From Palaemon carinicauda (Eukaryota > Arthropoda > Malacostraca > Decapoda > Palaemonidae): 64,000 nt of DNA. The notes under the pieces were generated by a model. That model did no database searches, had not been told where the DNA came from, and saw only the letters and a list, made by a program, of their open reading frames with translations. The position numbers and the translations under genes are program-made. Positions 8,937 to 18,053 of this stretch are shown one piece after another (the stretch's first letter is position 1; each line of letters opens with the position of its first letter). The stretch lies in the NCBI RefSeq assembly GCF_036898095.1, contig NC_090729.1, positions 63,765,132 through 63,829,131 of the forward strand, given 5' to 3'.

Positions 8937-9595
8937 TGGAACGAGAGAAAAAAGCTTCTGTTGTAGTTTATTTGAAAGGACTAAGGCAAATTTTAAGCAT
9001 GCATTGTAAAGCCAAATTGTAACACACGTAATGATTGCAATAATCCTGGGGGTTGAATATTTCGAAAATAGATAATGGTACTATACATTACATTTTTATA
9101 TTAATCAGTACTTACTTGCATGATATTTCTTTCGTTTTTTGAGTGGGAGATGGGACTCACTCTTTTCAATTTTTCTTTTCGCCCTCCGCTTCTCTAAAAT
9201 AAGAAAGGAAAAAAAGTAATAGCTAATTCACGACACTTAACATAATCGCAATATTCACATCATAAATATTTTCGAAATTTCACTGATAAGGCTATATTAT
9301 ACCTGGTGAGGAATTTTCCATGCTGCAAATCACGCTTGCACAACTGCTGGAAGCGCGCACACCAACGAAACTGGGCCCCCCGAGGGAAGCAGTGGCGGGC
9401 GTAAACGTTTAAACAGTGGCGGGTCGGTCGGCGAATCCTTAATCCTTAAAACTGCCGGCCCGGGTGCGTGTGTACGTTTGTGTTTATGCGCGTACTATAT
9501 ATAGTGGAGTCACTTCGACCTTAGGCACACACGGTAAGTTCACCAACTGAAGTCAATTCAACCTTTGACACACACGGGACCTTACAGAAAACAAG
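8937..9595. other. non-coding segment between PolB and the plus-strand gene
   Basis: No supportable gene. The first 145 bases are an open continuation of the polymerase frame without ATG. Then comes A/T-rich DNA, followed from about 9330 by a GC-richer stretch with a near-repeat of CAGTGGCGGG at 9389 and 9411. This leads into a TATA-type promoter at 9496. The composition change near 9330 may mark an element boundary or a shared upstream control region. No clear terminal inverted repeat was recognised. Confidence 0.5.
9496..9504 (+). promoter_or_regulatory. TATA box of the plus-strand two-exon gene
   Basis: TATATATAG lies in a GC-richer context about 100 bases upstream of the first ATG (9597). 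A start of transcription near 9525-9535 would leave a leader of about 65-70 bases. The distance and orientation fit a core promoter for the gene at 9597; not tested. Confidence 0.5.
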
Positions 9596-9596
9596 C

Positions 9597-9761
9597 ATGG
9601 AATACTCGTACAAGAACGATGCCCATCTTCTGGATGAGGAGGTTGCCTGCTTCCTAAGGAGTGAGTTTTTTCAAAGTATTTTCATTGGAAGTTTTGAAGT
9701 TCTTTAAAATAAACAGATATTAGGTACTATGTTTCTTATATTAATCTAGGCATGTATTTTG

Positions 9762-9796
<35 letters not shown>

Positions 9797-10577
9797 CCTT
9801 GATTATATTTCTGAAACTTATATTTCAATGTTTATTCCCGTAGGTGTGTATATTCCTCTGATTGATGAAGCACAAATTCGGCGAAACCTGGAAAATGTCC
9901 GGAAGGTCAAGAAGGACCTTCAAGGAGGTATACAGGAAGGAGAAGCAGCCGCTGAGCAGATGGTGAAGCAGTTGGGTACCTATATGGTAAACCCACAACA
10001 AAGCATGCTACCTTCGAATATCAGTGAAGAAATCGTAGCAACCCTCAAAGATCATGAGACTACAGTAAAGTTATTGAAGAAGGCTCTCGAAGGATGTCTT
10101 CCTTGAGAGAAGTTCTACTTAGGACTACTATCAATAGCAGTTAAGAGACGGGAAGAAGAAGAGGCCCGTCATAACAACACACAAGTCGATTTCATGTTGA
10201 GTGTCATAACCGAGACGCCGTCATCAACGGGTGTTGATATCTCCATGGGAGAAGTGGGGCCTACCAACGAGACTTGTTCCGGGGACGTGGCCCTGGAGCG
10301 GGGAGAGACTCTCTCAGATTCGCAGGTTTTGGTCACGCTCTGCGAAATGGAAGCGGAGGAAGAGAACAGGAAGAGGAAGGCCCGTGAAATGGAAGCAGAG
10401 GAGGAGAGTCGGAAGAAGAAAAAATCCAGAGGGATAGGTAAAACCCCCAAGGATAATTTAAGGGTGTCGTTATCTCGTCCCTTTAAAAAAAGGGGCGAGA
10501 GTAACAATATCCCTCAAGTGAAATACGGGGAAAACAGTTTCCCCGACCCCGATGAGGTTGATTTTCAAATGTTATAA
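9597..10577 (+). pseudogene. two-exon gene of unknown family, split by one in-frame TGA
   Basis: Exon 1 is 9597-9660, starting with ATG after a TATA box. A GTGAGT donor follows at 9661 and a CCCGTAG acceptor ends at 9843. Joining 9660 to 9844 keeps the frame and gives 108 codons to a TGA at 10104-10106. The same frame then stays open through 10577, so one nonsense codon splits what looks like a single protein of about 265 residues. The first part is helical with regular charged residues (IRRNLENVRKVKKDL). The second part holds a Lys/Arg/Glu repeat with two related blocks (KRKAREMEAEEE and MEAEEESRKKKKS) that could be a nuclear localisation signal or coiled coil. It ends in a short acidic tail. 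I do not recognise the family. It could be a Polinton gene on the opposite strand, another element's gene or a host relic. Confidence 0.5.
9763..9794. repeat. (TG)n inside intron 1
   Basis: A perfect 32-base TG tract near the 3' end of the predicted intron, about 50 bases before the acceptor. It is part of a segment duplicated at 10613-10764. Confidence 0.95.
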
Positions 10578-10612
10578 GTTTTTCATATAAATAGCTTGTA
10601 CTTCCATTCATA

Positions 10613-10723
10613 TGATATTTTCATTGGAAGTTAGGCTGTCTGTATTCATTTTACAGTAATTTTGATGTTTCTTTTAAATAAACAAATATTAAGTACTATG
10701 TTTCTTATATTAAACTACCCATG

Positions 10724-10764
<41 letters not shown>
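10613..10764 (+). repeat. second copy of the intron segment, ending in (TG)n
   Basis: This stretch matches the intron at about 9670-9794: ATTTTCATTGGAAGTT, then AAATAAACA(A/G)ATATTA(A/G)GTACTATG and TTTCTTATATTAA, then a TG tract (10726-10764). The offset is about 945 bases. It implies a tandem duplication spanning the gene, of which the second copy lacks a recognisable exon 2. Confidence 0.8.
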
Positions 10765-10766
<2 letters not shown>

Positions 10767-10964
10767 GCCATCTTAGCGTTATCCTCAAATATGCTAGGGT
10801 AAGAGTTGGAAGGTCAACCACATTCTCTGAAGGGGCGTGGTTAGCCCTATCTACGGGTGGAGAACGGAAGGCGAAGGGTTAGACCTGTGACCGGAGGGGA
10901 ATGGGACTCGGGCGGATTAGAACAGGTGCTATTATTCTTATTATTTTTATGATTATTATTTTTG

Positions 10965-11012
<48 letters not shown>

Positions 11013-11040
11013 TTTTGATAATTATGTTTGCAAACATATT
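10765..11040. other. non-coding segment with (AAT)n
   Basis: Contains an uninterrupted trinucleotide tract, roughly 10966-11012, and no supportable gene. It bridges the gene's 3' flank and the tandem-repeat block. Confidence 0.8.
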
Positions 11041-11480
11041 CCCTTTAAGAGCAGCACACTATGTTTACGTTCTCAAGGTTGGGTAAACAGTTCCTGGACA
11101 CGTATAAACACGTATAAACACGTATAAACACGTACGTATGTCCTTACGAAGAGTAGACTGATAATAACAAATAGTTACGTCCTCAATGTTTTGTAAACAA
11201 ATTCCCTTTAATAAAGACACAGTTCCCGGTCACGTACATACCCTACGTCTTACAAATCAATGTTTGTAAACAATCCCTTTAAGAGCAACACACTATGTTT
11301 ACGTTCTCAAGGTTGGGTAAACAGTTCCTGGACACGTATAAACACATATAAACACGTACGTACGTCCTTACGAAGAGTAGACTGATAATAACAAATGGGT
11401 ACGTCCTCAATGTTTTGTAAACAAATTCCCTTTAATAAAGTCACAGTTCCGGTCATGTACCCTACGACCTTCAAATCAAT
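11041..11480. repeat. two copies of a ~233 bp tandem unit
   Basis: Two near-identical units start at about 11041 and 11274. Each runs from CCCTTTAAGAGCA through a short CACGTATAAA sub-repeat (three copies in the first unit, fewer in the second), then CCTTACGAAGAGTAGACTGATAATAAC, and ends near ATCAATGTTTGTAAACAA. The word GTAAACA and its inverse recur many times. No gene is seen. Confidence 0.85.
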
Positions 11481-11641
11481 GTTTGTAAACAAAAACTTAT
11501 ACCCACCGTCACGTACATATGTCATAACGTACCCTACGACCTTCAAATCAATGTTTGTAAACAAAAACTTATACCCCTCCGCCACGTACATATCTCATTA
11601 CGTACCGAACGACCTTCAAATCAATGTTTGTAAACAAAAAA
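11456..11641. repeat. 2.5 copies of a 72-73 bp tandem unit
   Basis: Units begin at about 11456, 11528 and 11601 with (C)GTACCCTACGACCTTC. Each contains ATCAATGTTTGTAAACAAAAACTT. The unit shares its GTTTGTAAACAA core with the larger 233-base repeats, so the two arrays are related. Confidence 0.85.
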
Positions 11642-11694
11642 CTTTAAATAATACTACACTTCGTAACCAGTGACCTTCGCCGGGTACAGAGTTA

Positions 11695-11783
11695 CTTCCG
11701 GGTGAGCCGATATGGCCATACCATTCATTTCCGGGTGAGCCGATATGGCCATACCCTTCATTTCCGGTGAGCCGATATGGCCA
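11695..11783. repeat. 2.7 copies of a 33 bp tandem unit
   Basis: Repeats of TTCCGGGTGAGCCGATATGG followed by CCATACC and a short A/T spacer lie just past the gypsy pol stop. The last pol codons are read from this repeat, so the pol C-terminus here may not be the native one. Confidence 0.85.
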
Positions 11784-14700
11784 ATTTATGACTACTCTGC
11801 TTATTCTGATTCCCGCCAACAACTACAAAATTTTCCTGTCTTTTATCCCCAGTAAAATTTTCAGACTTCTTTTTCTTTCCATACTCTACTAACACCAATT
11901 GCTTATCTTCTAAACCTAATGCCTCACACATACTCGATTCATACTTGTTCGTTTTCAGCCATTTATTCATACCATTCTCCTGAATATATCTTGGTACCTC
12001 CTTCCATTTCCGCAACTGATTGTGGTGTGCACTAATCTTTTCCACACTACCATCCACACTTACTTTACCTAAGACATAACTCAACCCACTAGAACCAACA
12101 TCTAACACCTCATATGGACCTTCAAACTTATCACGTACCTTATTGACATTCATTCTTCCTTTTTCAATTACTTCTTTTAACACTTTCTCTCCCACTTTGT
12201 AGCTTTCAAATCTCTCATTTGCTTTCTTCCAAACATCTCTATCATTCTCGGACACACTCAATCTCGGTCTTACTATCTTTTCAAAATTCAACACAAACTT
12301 ACACGGAGACATACCAGTACTCTTGTGCACAGTCGCATTATACGCCCACAACGCACGGCCAACATATAAATCCCAATCATTATCACATGTACTCATCATC
12401 CGCAAAATTTCTGTCAAGGTTCTTACCGTCCTTTCAGCCAAACCATTCGCACTTGGCATATACGGAGTCGAATACACATGTTCAATGCCCCATTCTCTTA
12501 ACATCTGCTCAAACTCCCATCCAACAAACTCCGGACCATTGTCACTTAACATTTTTGCTGGCTTACACACACTCATCGGCAACATCACTTGACTTACCAT
12601 TCTGGCTACAGTCTCACTTCTTTTATTCTTGATGGGTACTGCATAAGCAAACTTACTCATATGATCGACCATGACAATCATTCCCACATGTCTCCTCGCA
12701 GTCACAGGCAACGAAACACAATCAATCACAAACATCTCAAATGGCTCTTTCATACGTAACCTCAGAACAGGCGGACTTGCATGCATGCTAAGATACTTTC
12801 CCTTCTGACAATCCTCACAAGTAGTCGCTACATCCCTACAAATTTGACTCAACCCAGGCGTAAACAACCTTTCTCGCATGCATTCCCACAATTTATTCTT
12901 CCCCATATGCCCATACCTGTCATGCACTACCATACACATACTTACAGCTGCATGCATTGGAAATACAGGAACATATATATCTTCATCCATTCCCCTATGC
13001 AAAAAATACACAATATTCTTACAAACAATAAATCTTTTAACAACTTTATTATACGCTTCCAAATCACACGGCCATTCTTCCACCCTAATACCATTTAAAA
13101 TGCATTCACGTAACCTACTTATTTCGAAACATTCACCTTGCATTTCTTCCACCTCTTCTTTGCTCAACAAATCTTCTTCACTCTTTGCAATATCAATCAT
13201 GCCAACAAAATTCGCCATGAATACACTATTATCCTCAATTACTATTAGCTTACAGCCATTCTTTAAAAGCAAACCCTTACCAACATCAACTGACACATGA
13301 TGCAACCTCAAAAAATCTATTCCCATCAAAAAACAACTAGGCATTTCATTCTCTCCCATTACAATAAAATTATGTTCCACTTCCATACTCCCTAGTTTCA
13401 CCTTCAACCTCACTTCTTCCCAAACAAGTAAACTTCCCTGACCTATTCCATGAATTCTCACACTCGTACACTGTCTTTTCACTTCCCAATTGTACCTCTC
13501 AATTTCCCTGATAACCAACTCATTTACTAATGACACTTGAGCACCCGTATCAATTAAACTACAATATTCATTCTCATTTATATTCACATATGTCATCATC
13601 CTTCCTTTTACACCATGCATACATACATTTACTCTCCTTTCAATTCTGTCGCTCACTTCACCAATATGTTCATCATCATATTCACTGTCCTCTATACAGT
13701 CATATCTTAGGTTAAGGTCACTTGCACCATTATCCTTCTCACTCAACAATTTGCAACATTCCTCATTACATTGCATCCTCAAGATATATTCCCTATCATT
13801 CTCCTTACATGCCCTATATTCCATCGGTCGATTCCATCCAAAATACAAATACACAGTTACACCATACAACATACTAACCACCATTAATATTTTTGATAAT
13901 AATTCCCCTTCTAGTACACTACTCTCCTCCTCATACACCATTTCTTTTGACACTTCATTCATCACCCTTCTTTTAAGCTCGCTTACGCTACCTGGTATTT
14001 CCATATTTAACCCCTCTTGTACCAACTTCCTTAAACCCATTAGGATACACTTATATACCATATCTTCCCCTTCACAACTCTTCTCCACAACTAAACCTTC
14101 AGGCAACCTTTCAGAATTCTGATTACTCTCTTTATCTTCCATCCTCCCATGCATCCTCAACATTGCATCTGCTATCACATTCTTATTTCCCGGTACATAT
14201 TCTAACCTAAAATCAAATTCATTCAAATCCTCTATGGTCCTAGCAACCCTTGCATTCACACACTCTTTCCTTATCATATACACTAGGGGCTGATGGTCAG
14301 TACGCACAATGAATTTTACACCATACAAAAATACTTTCAATGCTTTCACACAAAATCGTATTGCAGCCAATTCCCTGTCAATCGTCGAATACTTCCGCTC
14401 AGCTTTATTAAATGCTTTACTAACATACGCTATTACTCTCAATTGCTCTTCTCCATTTACTCTCTGCATTTGAACCAAACAACCACCCATACTAACCCCA
14501 CTCGCATCCGTGTACAACTCTAGCATATTCGCATTTTCACTGTAGTCTGGAAATGCCAAAGTGACGTCTTTCGCGGCCTCTTCCTTCAACCTTTCAAACG
14601 CTTCTATCATCCGATCATCCCATTTTAATTTTGTACTATTCCTTTTACCCGTCCATTCATTCAAAGGCTTCCCTATACCTGAACAATCTCTAACAAACTT

Positions 14701-16497
14701 GCGACCAAACTCAACCAAACCAAGAAAACCTCGCAACTCACGCACAGTCCGGGGACGTGGAAATTCTCGCACCTTATTCACAAACTTGTCACTCTTCCTT
14801 ATACCAGATTCACCCACTACATGCCCAAGAAATTCCACCTCCCTGGACAACCACGTACACTTTTCAAGCTTAATTTTCACACCAACTTCAATTAACCGCC
14901 TCAACACTGCCTCAAGCAACCGCATATGTTCCTCAACAGTCTCGCTCGCAATCAGAATATCATCTATAAAAACAGTCACCTTCTGTCGATCGAAACCAAC
15001 CAATACAACATTCATCGCTCTTTGGAAGGCAGCAGGCGCATTAGCAAGACCAAAACTCAACCTTTTAAATTGAAAGAGACAATTCGTACTTGAAAATGTG
15101 GTAATGGGCCTGCTCTCCTCTGCCAGAGGCATCTGGTAATAGCCCCTCACCAAATCTAATTTAGTAAAAACTTTCATTCCATGCATCTTATAAACACAAT
15201 CAGACACCACATTCATTGGAAAACGTTCTTTAACAGTCACCTCATTCACCTTCCTATAATCAATACACATGCGTAAACTTCCATCAGGCTTTCGTACAGG
15301 GACAATAGGGCTATTCCAGGCACTCCCACTCCTTTCTATTACACCAATACGCTCTAATTCCTGACACTGCTCCTCTATCTCCTTGGCAATAGGCGGAGAA
15401 AAATGCTTGGGACGCTGATATATGGGGGTATCATCACTGAGAACTATTTTAAATTCTGGCAGGTCTGATCCCCCACAATCATCGTCACCGAGACTCATAA
15501 CTCTCCGCTTATCCCATAACATCTTAAGCAATCGTTCCCTTTCGACCTCACTTATACTCTCATCTAACTTAATTCTTCCTTTCAACGTATCGTAATCCCA
15601 ATCGTCATCGTTCTTTACCTTACCAGCCATTACCTGTCTCGCCTTAACATATCTTCCATCCTCTACATTGATCAGTGTATACATACATCCCATGCAATCG
15701 CCCTCACGTATACCACGTACTCTCTTCCTCCTAACACACGGCAACAACCTTACATACACCTTGGGTTCCTGCATATTCATAACACCATCATATATATACG
15801 CACTCGTTTTCACCAAATTACCTGCTTCCATACCTTCCACTACATATTCATCCTCGTCACTATTTGAAATTCCCAGACTGCTCGGCCATGCAACTTTTAC
15901 ACTAATAACCTCACCTTTCTTACCCGATAACTTTACACTTTCCTTTGCTACCAACGGCACTCCCTTCCACACCTTCGTACTCACTCTGCCGTCTTCCTTT
16001 AAATAAAATTCCCCACAAATATTATCTTTAACCTTTATTTCTTTCATATTCACACTTGGATGTACAATCATACCACATTTTTTCAAAAATTTATACCCAA
16101 GCAGTACGTCATATTTCTCATTCGCTCCCTCGACCACGTAAAAATCATTATCCTCCATCATCAGCCCCCCAATCATAACATTTTCCCGCAACTTCCCTTG
16201 CACAGGCATACGCAAATTACCAATACCTTTTACTTCACCCTTACATCCCTTAAATTCACAAACCTCTTTTACCTTATCATATGCATTCCTAAACATTAAA
16301 TTGACACCACAACAAGTATCAATCAAACCAACCAACTCTACACCATTAAAAATCATTTTCACACTCATGCAATCATGTGCTCTTTCTCCCATCACATCTT
16401 CATGCAATAAACCCTCACGAACATGCATCACATTCACACCCCACACACACGAGGACTCACCCAGCTGAACCCTCTGATTAATTAGTTTCCCGAACAT
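11758..16497 (-). CDS. pol: gypsy Pol: PR-like, RT, RNase H, second PR, integrase
   Basis: A 1,579-residue unbroken frame. A first retropepsin-like domain has LIDTCCGVNL at about residues 58-67, so the usual Gly-Ala after Asp-Thr is Cys-Cys. RT shows LDLVRGYYQMPL and FIDDILIAS (about 510). RNase H has YTDASG (about 661), RTDHQPL (about 732) and GNKNVIADAM. A second retropepsin-like domain follows, with an intact LIDTGAQVSL at about 981-990 and FLMGIDFLRLHHVSVD downstream. Integrase has an HHCC finger (HDRYGH ... CEDCQKG), then Asp in VIDCV, Asp in LSDNGPEF and Glu in GLAERTVRTL. It is expressed in the -1 frame after gag, so translation need not begin at the ATG at 16497. The last dozen residues are read from an unrelated 33 bp repeat. 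Confidence 0.95.
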   Translation of the reverse strand: MFGKLINQRVQLGESSCVWGVNVMHVREGLLHEDVMGERAHDCMSVKMIFNGVELVGLIDTCCGVNLMFRNAYDKVKEVCEFKGCKGEVKGIGNLRMPVQGKLRENVMIGGLMMEDNDFYVVEGANEKYDVLLGYKFLKKCGMIVHPSVNMKEIKVKDNICGEFYLKEDGRVSTKVWKGVPLVAKESVKLSGKKGEVISVKVAWPSSLGISNSDEDEYVVEGMEAGNLVKTSAYIYDGVMNMQEPKVYVRLLPCVRRKRVRGIREGDCMGCMYTLINVEDGRYVKARQVMAGKVKNDDDWDYDTLKGRIKLDESISEVERERLLKMLWDKRRVMSLGDDDCGGSDLPEFKIVLSDDTPIYQRPKHFSPPIAKEIEEQCQELERIGVIERSGSAWNSPIVPVRKPDGSLRMCIDYRKVNEVTVKERFPMNVVSDCVYKMHGMKVFTKLDLVRGYYQMPLAEESRPITTFSSTNCLFQFKRLSFGLANAPAAFQRAMNVVLVGFDRQKVTVFIDDILIASETVEEHMRLLEAVLRRLIEVGVKIKLEKCTWLSREVEFLGHVVGESGIRKSDKFVNKVREFPRPRTVRELRGFLGLVEFGRKFVRDCSGIGKPLNEWTGKRNSTKLKWDDRMIEAFERLKEEAAKDVTLAFPDYSENANMLELYTDASGVSMGGCLVQMQRVNGEEQLRVIAYVSKAFNKAERKYSTIDRELAAIRFCVKALKVFLYGVKFIVRTDHQPLVYMIRKECVNARVARTIEDLNEFDFRLEYVPGNKNVIADAMLRMHGRMEDKESNQNSERLPEGLVVEKSCEGEDMVYKCILMGLRKLVQEGLNMEIPGSVSELKRRVMNEVSKEMVYEEESSVLEGELLSKILMVVSMLYGVTVYLYFGWNRPMEYRACKENDREYILRMQCNEECCKLLSEKDNGASDLNLRYDCIEDSEYDDEHIGEVSDRIERRVNVCMHGVKGRMMTYVNINENEYCSLIDTGAQVSLVNELVIREIERYNWEVKRQCTSVRIHGIGQGSLLVWEEVRLKVKLGSMEVEHNFIVMGENEMPSCFLMGIDFLRLHHVSVDVGKGLLLKNGCKLIVIEDNSVFMANFVGMIDIAKSEEDLLSKEEVEEMQGECFEISRLRECILNGIRVEEWPCDLEAYNKVVKRFIVCKNIVYFLHRGMDEDIYVPVFPMHAAVSMCMVVHDRYGHMGKNKLWECMRERLFTPGLSQICRDVATTCEDCQKGKYLSMHASPPVLRLRMKEPFEMFVIDCVSLPVTARRHVGMIVMVDHMSKFAYAVPIKNKRSETVARMVSQVMLPMSVCKPAKMLSDNGPEFVGWEFEQMLREWGIEHVYSTPYMPSANGLAERTVRTLTEILRMMSTCDNDWDLYVGRALWAYNATVHKSTGMSPCKFVLNFEKIVRPRLSVSENDRDVWKKANERFESYKVGEKVLKEVIEKGRMNVNKVRDKFEGPYEVLDVGSSGLSYVLGKVSVDGSVEKISAHHNQLRKWKEVPRYIQENGMNKWLKTNKYESSMCEALGLEDKQLVLVEYGKKKKSENFTGDKRQENFVVVGGNQNKQSSHKLAISAHRK

Positions 16498-18047
16498 CCT
16501 GGCTGACTTGATCCCTTCTTTCTACAAACCCTAGCTACATGCCCATCTGCACCACATTCAGTACACTTACCAAGCGGCTCCTTGCACATTCTAGCATAAT
16601 GACCATCCTTACCACAATTACCACAAATTACATTCATACGATTATTACGGCATCCACTCGCTATGTGTCCAGTCATACCACACCGATAACACTTAACCAC
16701 TTTCTCTTTCTTACAGTCACTAATACGATGCCCTGTCTCTCCACACCCGAAACATGCTCCTAATGCCCATCTACACTCGTTCTTTTTATGTCCTACCTTC
16801 CCACACCTATAACACCTCTCTTCACGGATACTACTACCTAACCTAACTTGCTGCGTACTAGCACTTCTATCTCTCCAAACTTGATTTCCCTGTCTAAACC
16901 CGTCATTTCTCGGCATGGGTATTCCTACATTACTCACCCTAACACTTCTATCTACTACACTATCAGCTGCCCTCATTGGCCCTCTCATAACAGCATCTCT
17001 AAAACTACCAAATTCTGGCACACATTCCTCCATTCCAGTTCTTACACTCACAGATTTACTTTCTTTCATACACCTATCCAACTCGTAATCCTCAACTATC
17101 TCTAAGATATCATCCCAAGTCAATCTCTCTCTAGTCCACCTCATTTTCTCCTTCCGTTTCAAATTAATAAACTCACACACACTCTCTGGTACTGTACCCA
17201 AAAACTTCTTCATTAGTTCCTTATTTTCATTTATTCCTTCGTCCCCATACTTCTTCCTAGCCAATGTTTCTAACCGACATACATACATCGAGATTGCTTC
17301 ACCCACCTTCATTCGTGCTTCATCAAAATAATTTTTTCGCTTATACCTAACACTACCTTTCATACGTTTTACCTGTTTAATTATCCTCTTCTTTACACTT
17401 TCATACTCAACCTCTCCTACACTCATTATCACCCCATACATCGTCAACAAATATCCTGACAAAAATTCTCCCAACTCCCTAGCCCAAACTCTCTTACTAT
17501 CCCCATACTTAGCCTGACAAAACTTTTCATATTCCTTAAAGAAGTCATATACATCCCTACTGCTATGTTCATTAAAACTTTCACACCTAGGAACCTCTCT
17601 CATAAACACTGTCTTACAAACTTCCTCTACTTCATTCTCACTACTATCTTCACTGTCTACTCCCTTCTTGTTGCCTTCTTCATTTGAATACAATGAATCT
17701 AGTTCTACACTCAAAGTCCTATCTTTAACTATTCCCTTCTTACCTTTTTTCTTACTTACCACCTTCACCCATTCTTGATCATCCTCACTCACACCCTGAC
17801 CTTTCTTCTTTTCTTTCTTCACATTATCTTTACCTTTCTTCTCCTTCTTCCTATCACCCTTCGTTCCAATCTTACTATGTCTAGGCCCTTTACTTTCAAT
17901 ATCACTATCACTACCTTCCCCATTATCACTTACCCTATCCTCTTCCACAATCAACCCGTTACCAGAAGCAGAAGCCACTCCTCCGACTGCACCTTCACCT
18001 ATGACAGTTTTCATCATCCCCATGACTTGCCCCATCATAGCTTCCAT
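16482..18047 (-). CDS. gag: gypsy Gag with five CCHC zinc knuckles
   Basis: A 521-residue frame from ATG 18047 to TAA 16484-16482. The first third is a highly charged Lys/Glu/Ser region with several basic clusters. A central capsid-like region holds residues such as WARELGEFLSGYLLTMYG. The C-terminal nucleocapsid has five knuckles of CX2CX4HX4C type, the first being CYRCGKVGHKKNEC. Five is more than the usual one to three. The protein would package RNA and assemble particles. A further in-frame segment lies upstream, separated by one TAG (18056-18054), so the original Gag was probably longer. The stop lies directly after a slippery heptamer leading into pol. Confidence 0.92.
   Translation of the reverse strand: MEAMMGQVMGMMKTVIGEGAVGGVASASGNGLIVEEDRVSDNGEGSDSDIESKGPRHSKIGTKGDRKKEKKGKDNVKKEKKKGQGVSEDDQEWVKVVSKKKGKKGIVKDRTLSVELDSLYSNEEGNKKGVDSEDSSENEVEEVCKTVFMREVPRCESFNEHSSRDVYDFFKEYEKFCQAKYGDSKRVWARELGEFLSGYLLTMYGVIMSVGEVEYESVKKRIIKQVKRMKGSVRYKRKNYFDEARMKVGEAISMYVCRLETLARKKYGDEGINENKELMKKFLGTVPESVCEFINLKRKEKMRWTRERLTWDDILEIVEDYELDRCMKESKSVSVRTGMEECVPEFGSFRDAVMRGPMRAADSVVDRSVRVSNVGIPMPRNDGFRQGNQVWRDRSASTQQVRLGSSIREERCYRCGKVGHKKNECRWALGACFGCGETGHRISDCKKEKVVKCYRCGMTGHIASGCRNNRMNVICGNCGKDGHYARMCKEPLGKCTECGADGHVARVCRKKGSSQPGCSGN
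16485..16491 (-). promoter_or_regulatory. -1 ribosomal frameshift slippery site GGGAAAC
   Basis: On the coding strand the last gag codons read TCG GGA AAC TAA, so G GGA AAC is placed exactly as X XXY YYZ, one codon before the stop. A slip of one base back continues into the pol frame through GGG AAA CTA, matching pol residues GKLINQR. Frame arithmetic between the gag start (18047) and pol (16497) also gives -1. GGGAAAC is a well-known slippery heptamer in retroviruses. No downstream pseudoknot was worked out. Confidence 0.85.
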
Positions 18048-18053
18048 TCGTTT

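Noticed and set aside
8937..11783. Search for the Polinton terminal inverted repeat
   Set aside because: The other terminus is outside the window, so no inverted copy can be compared; no boundary is claimed.
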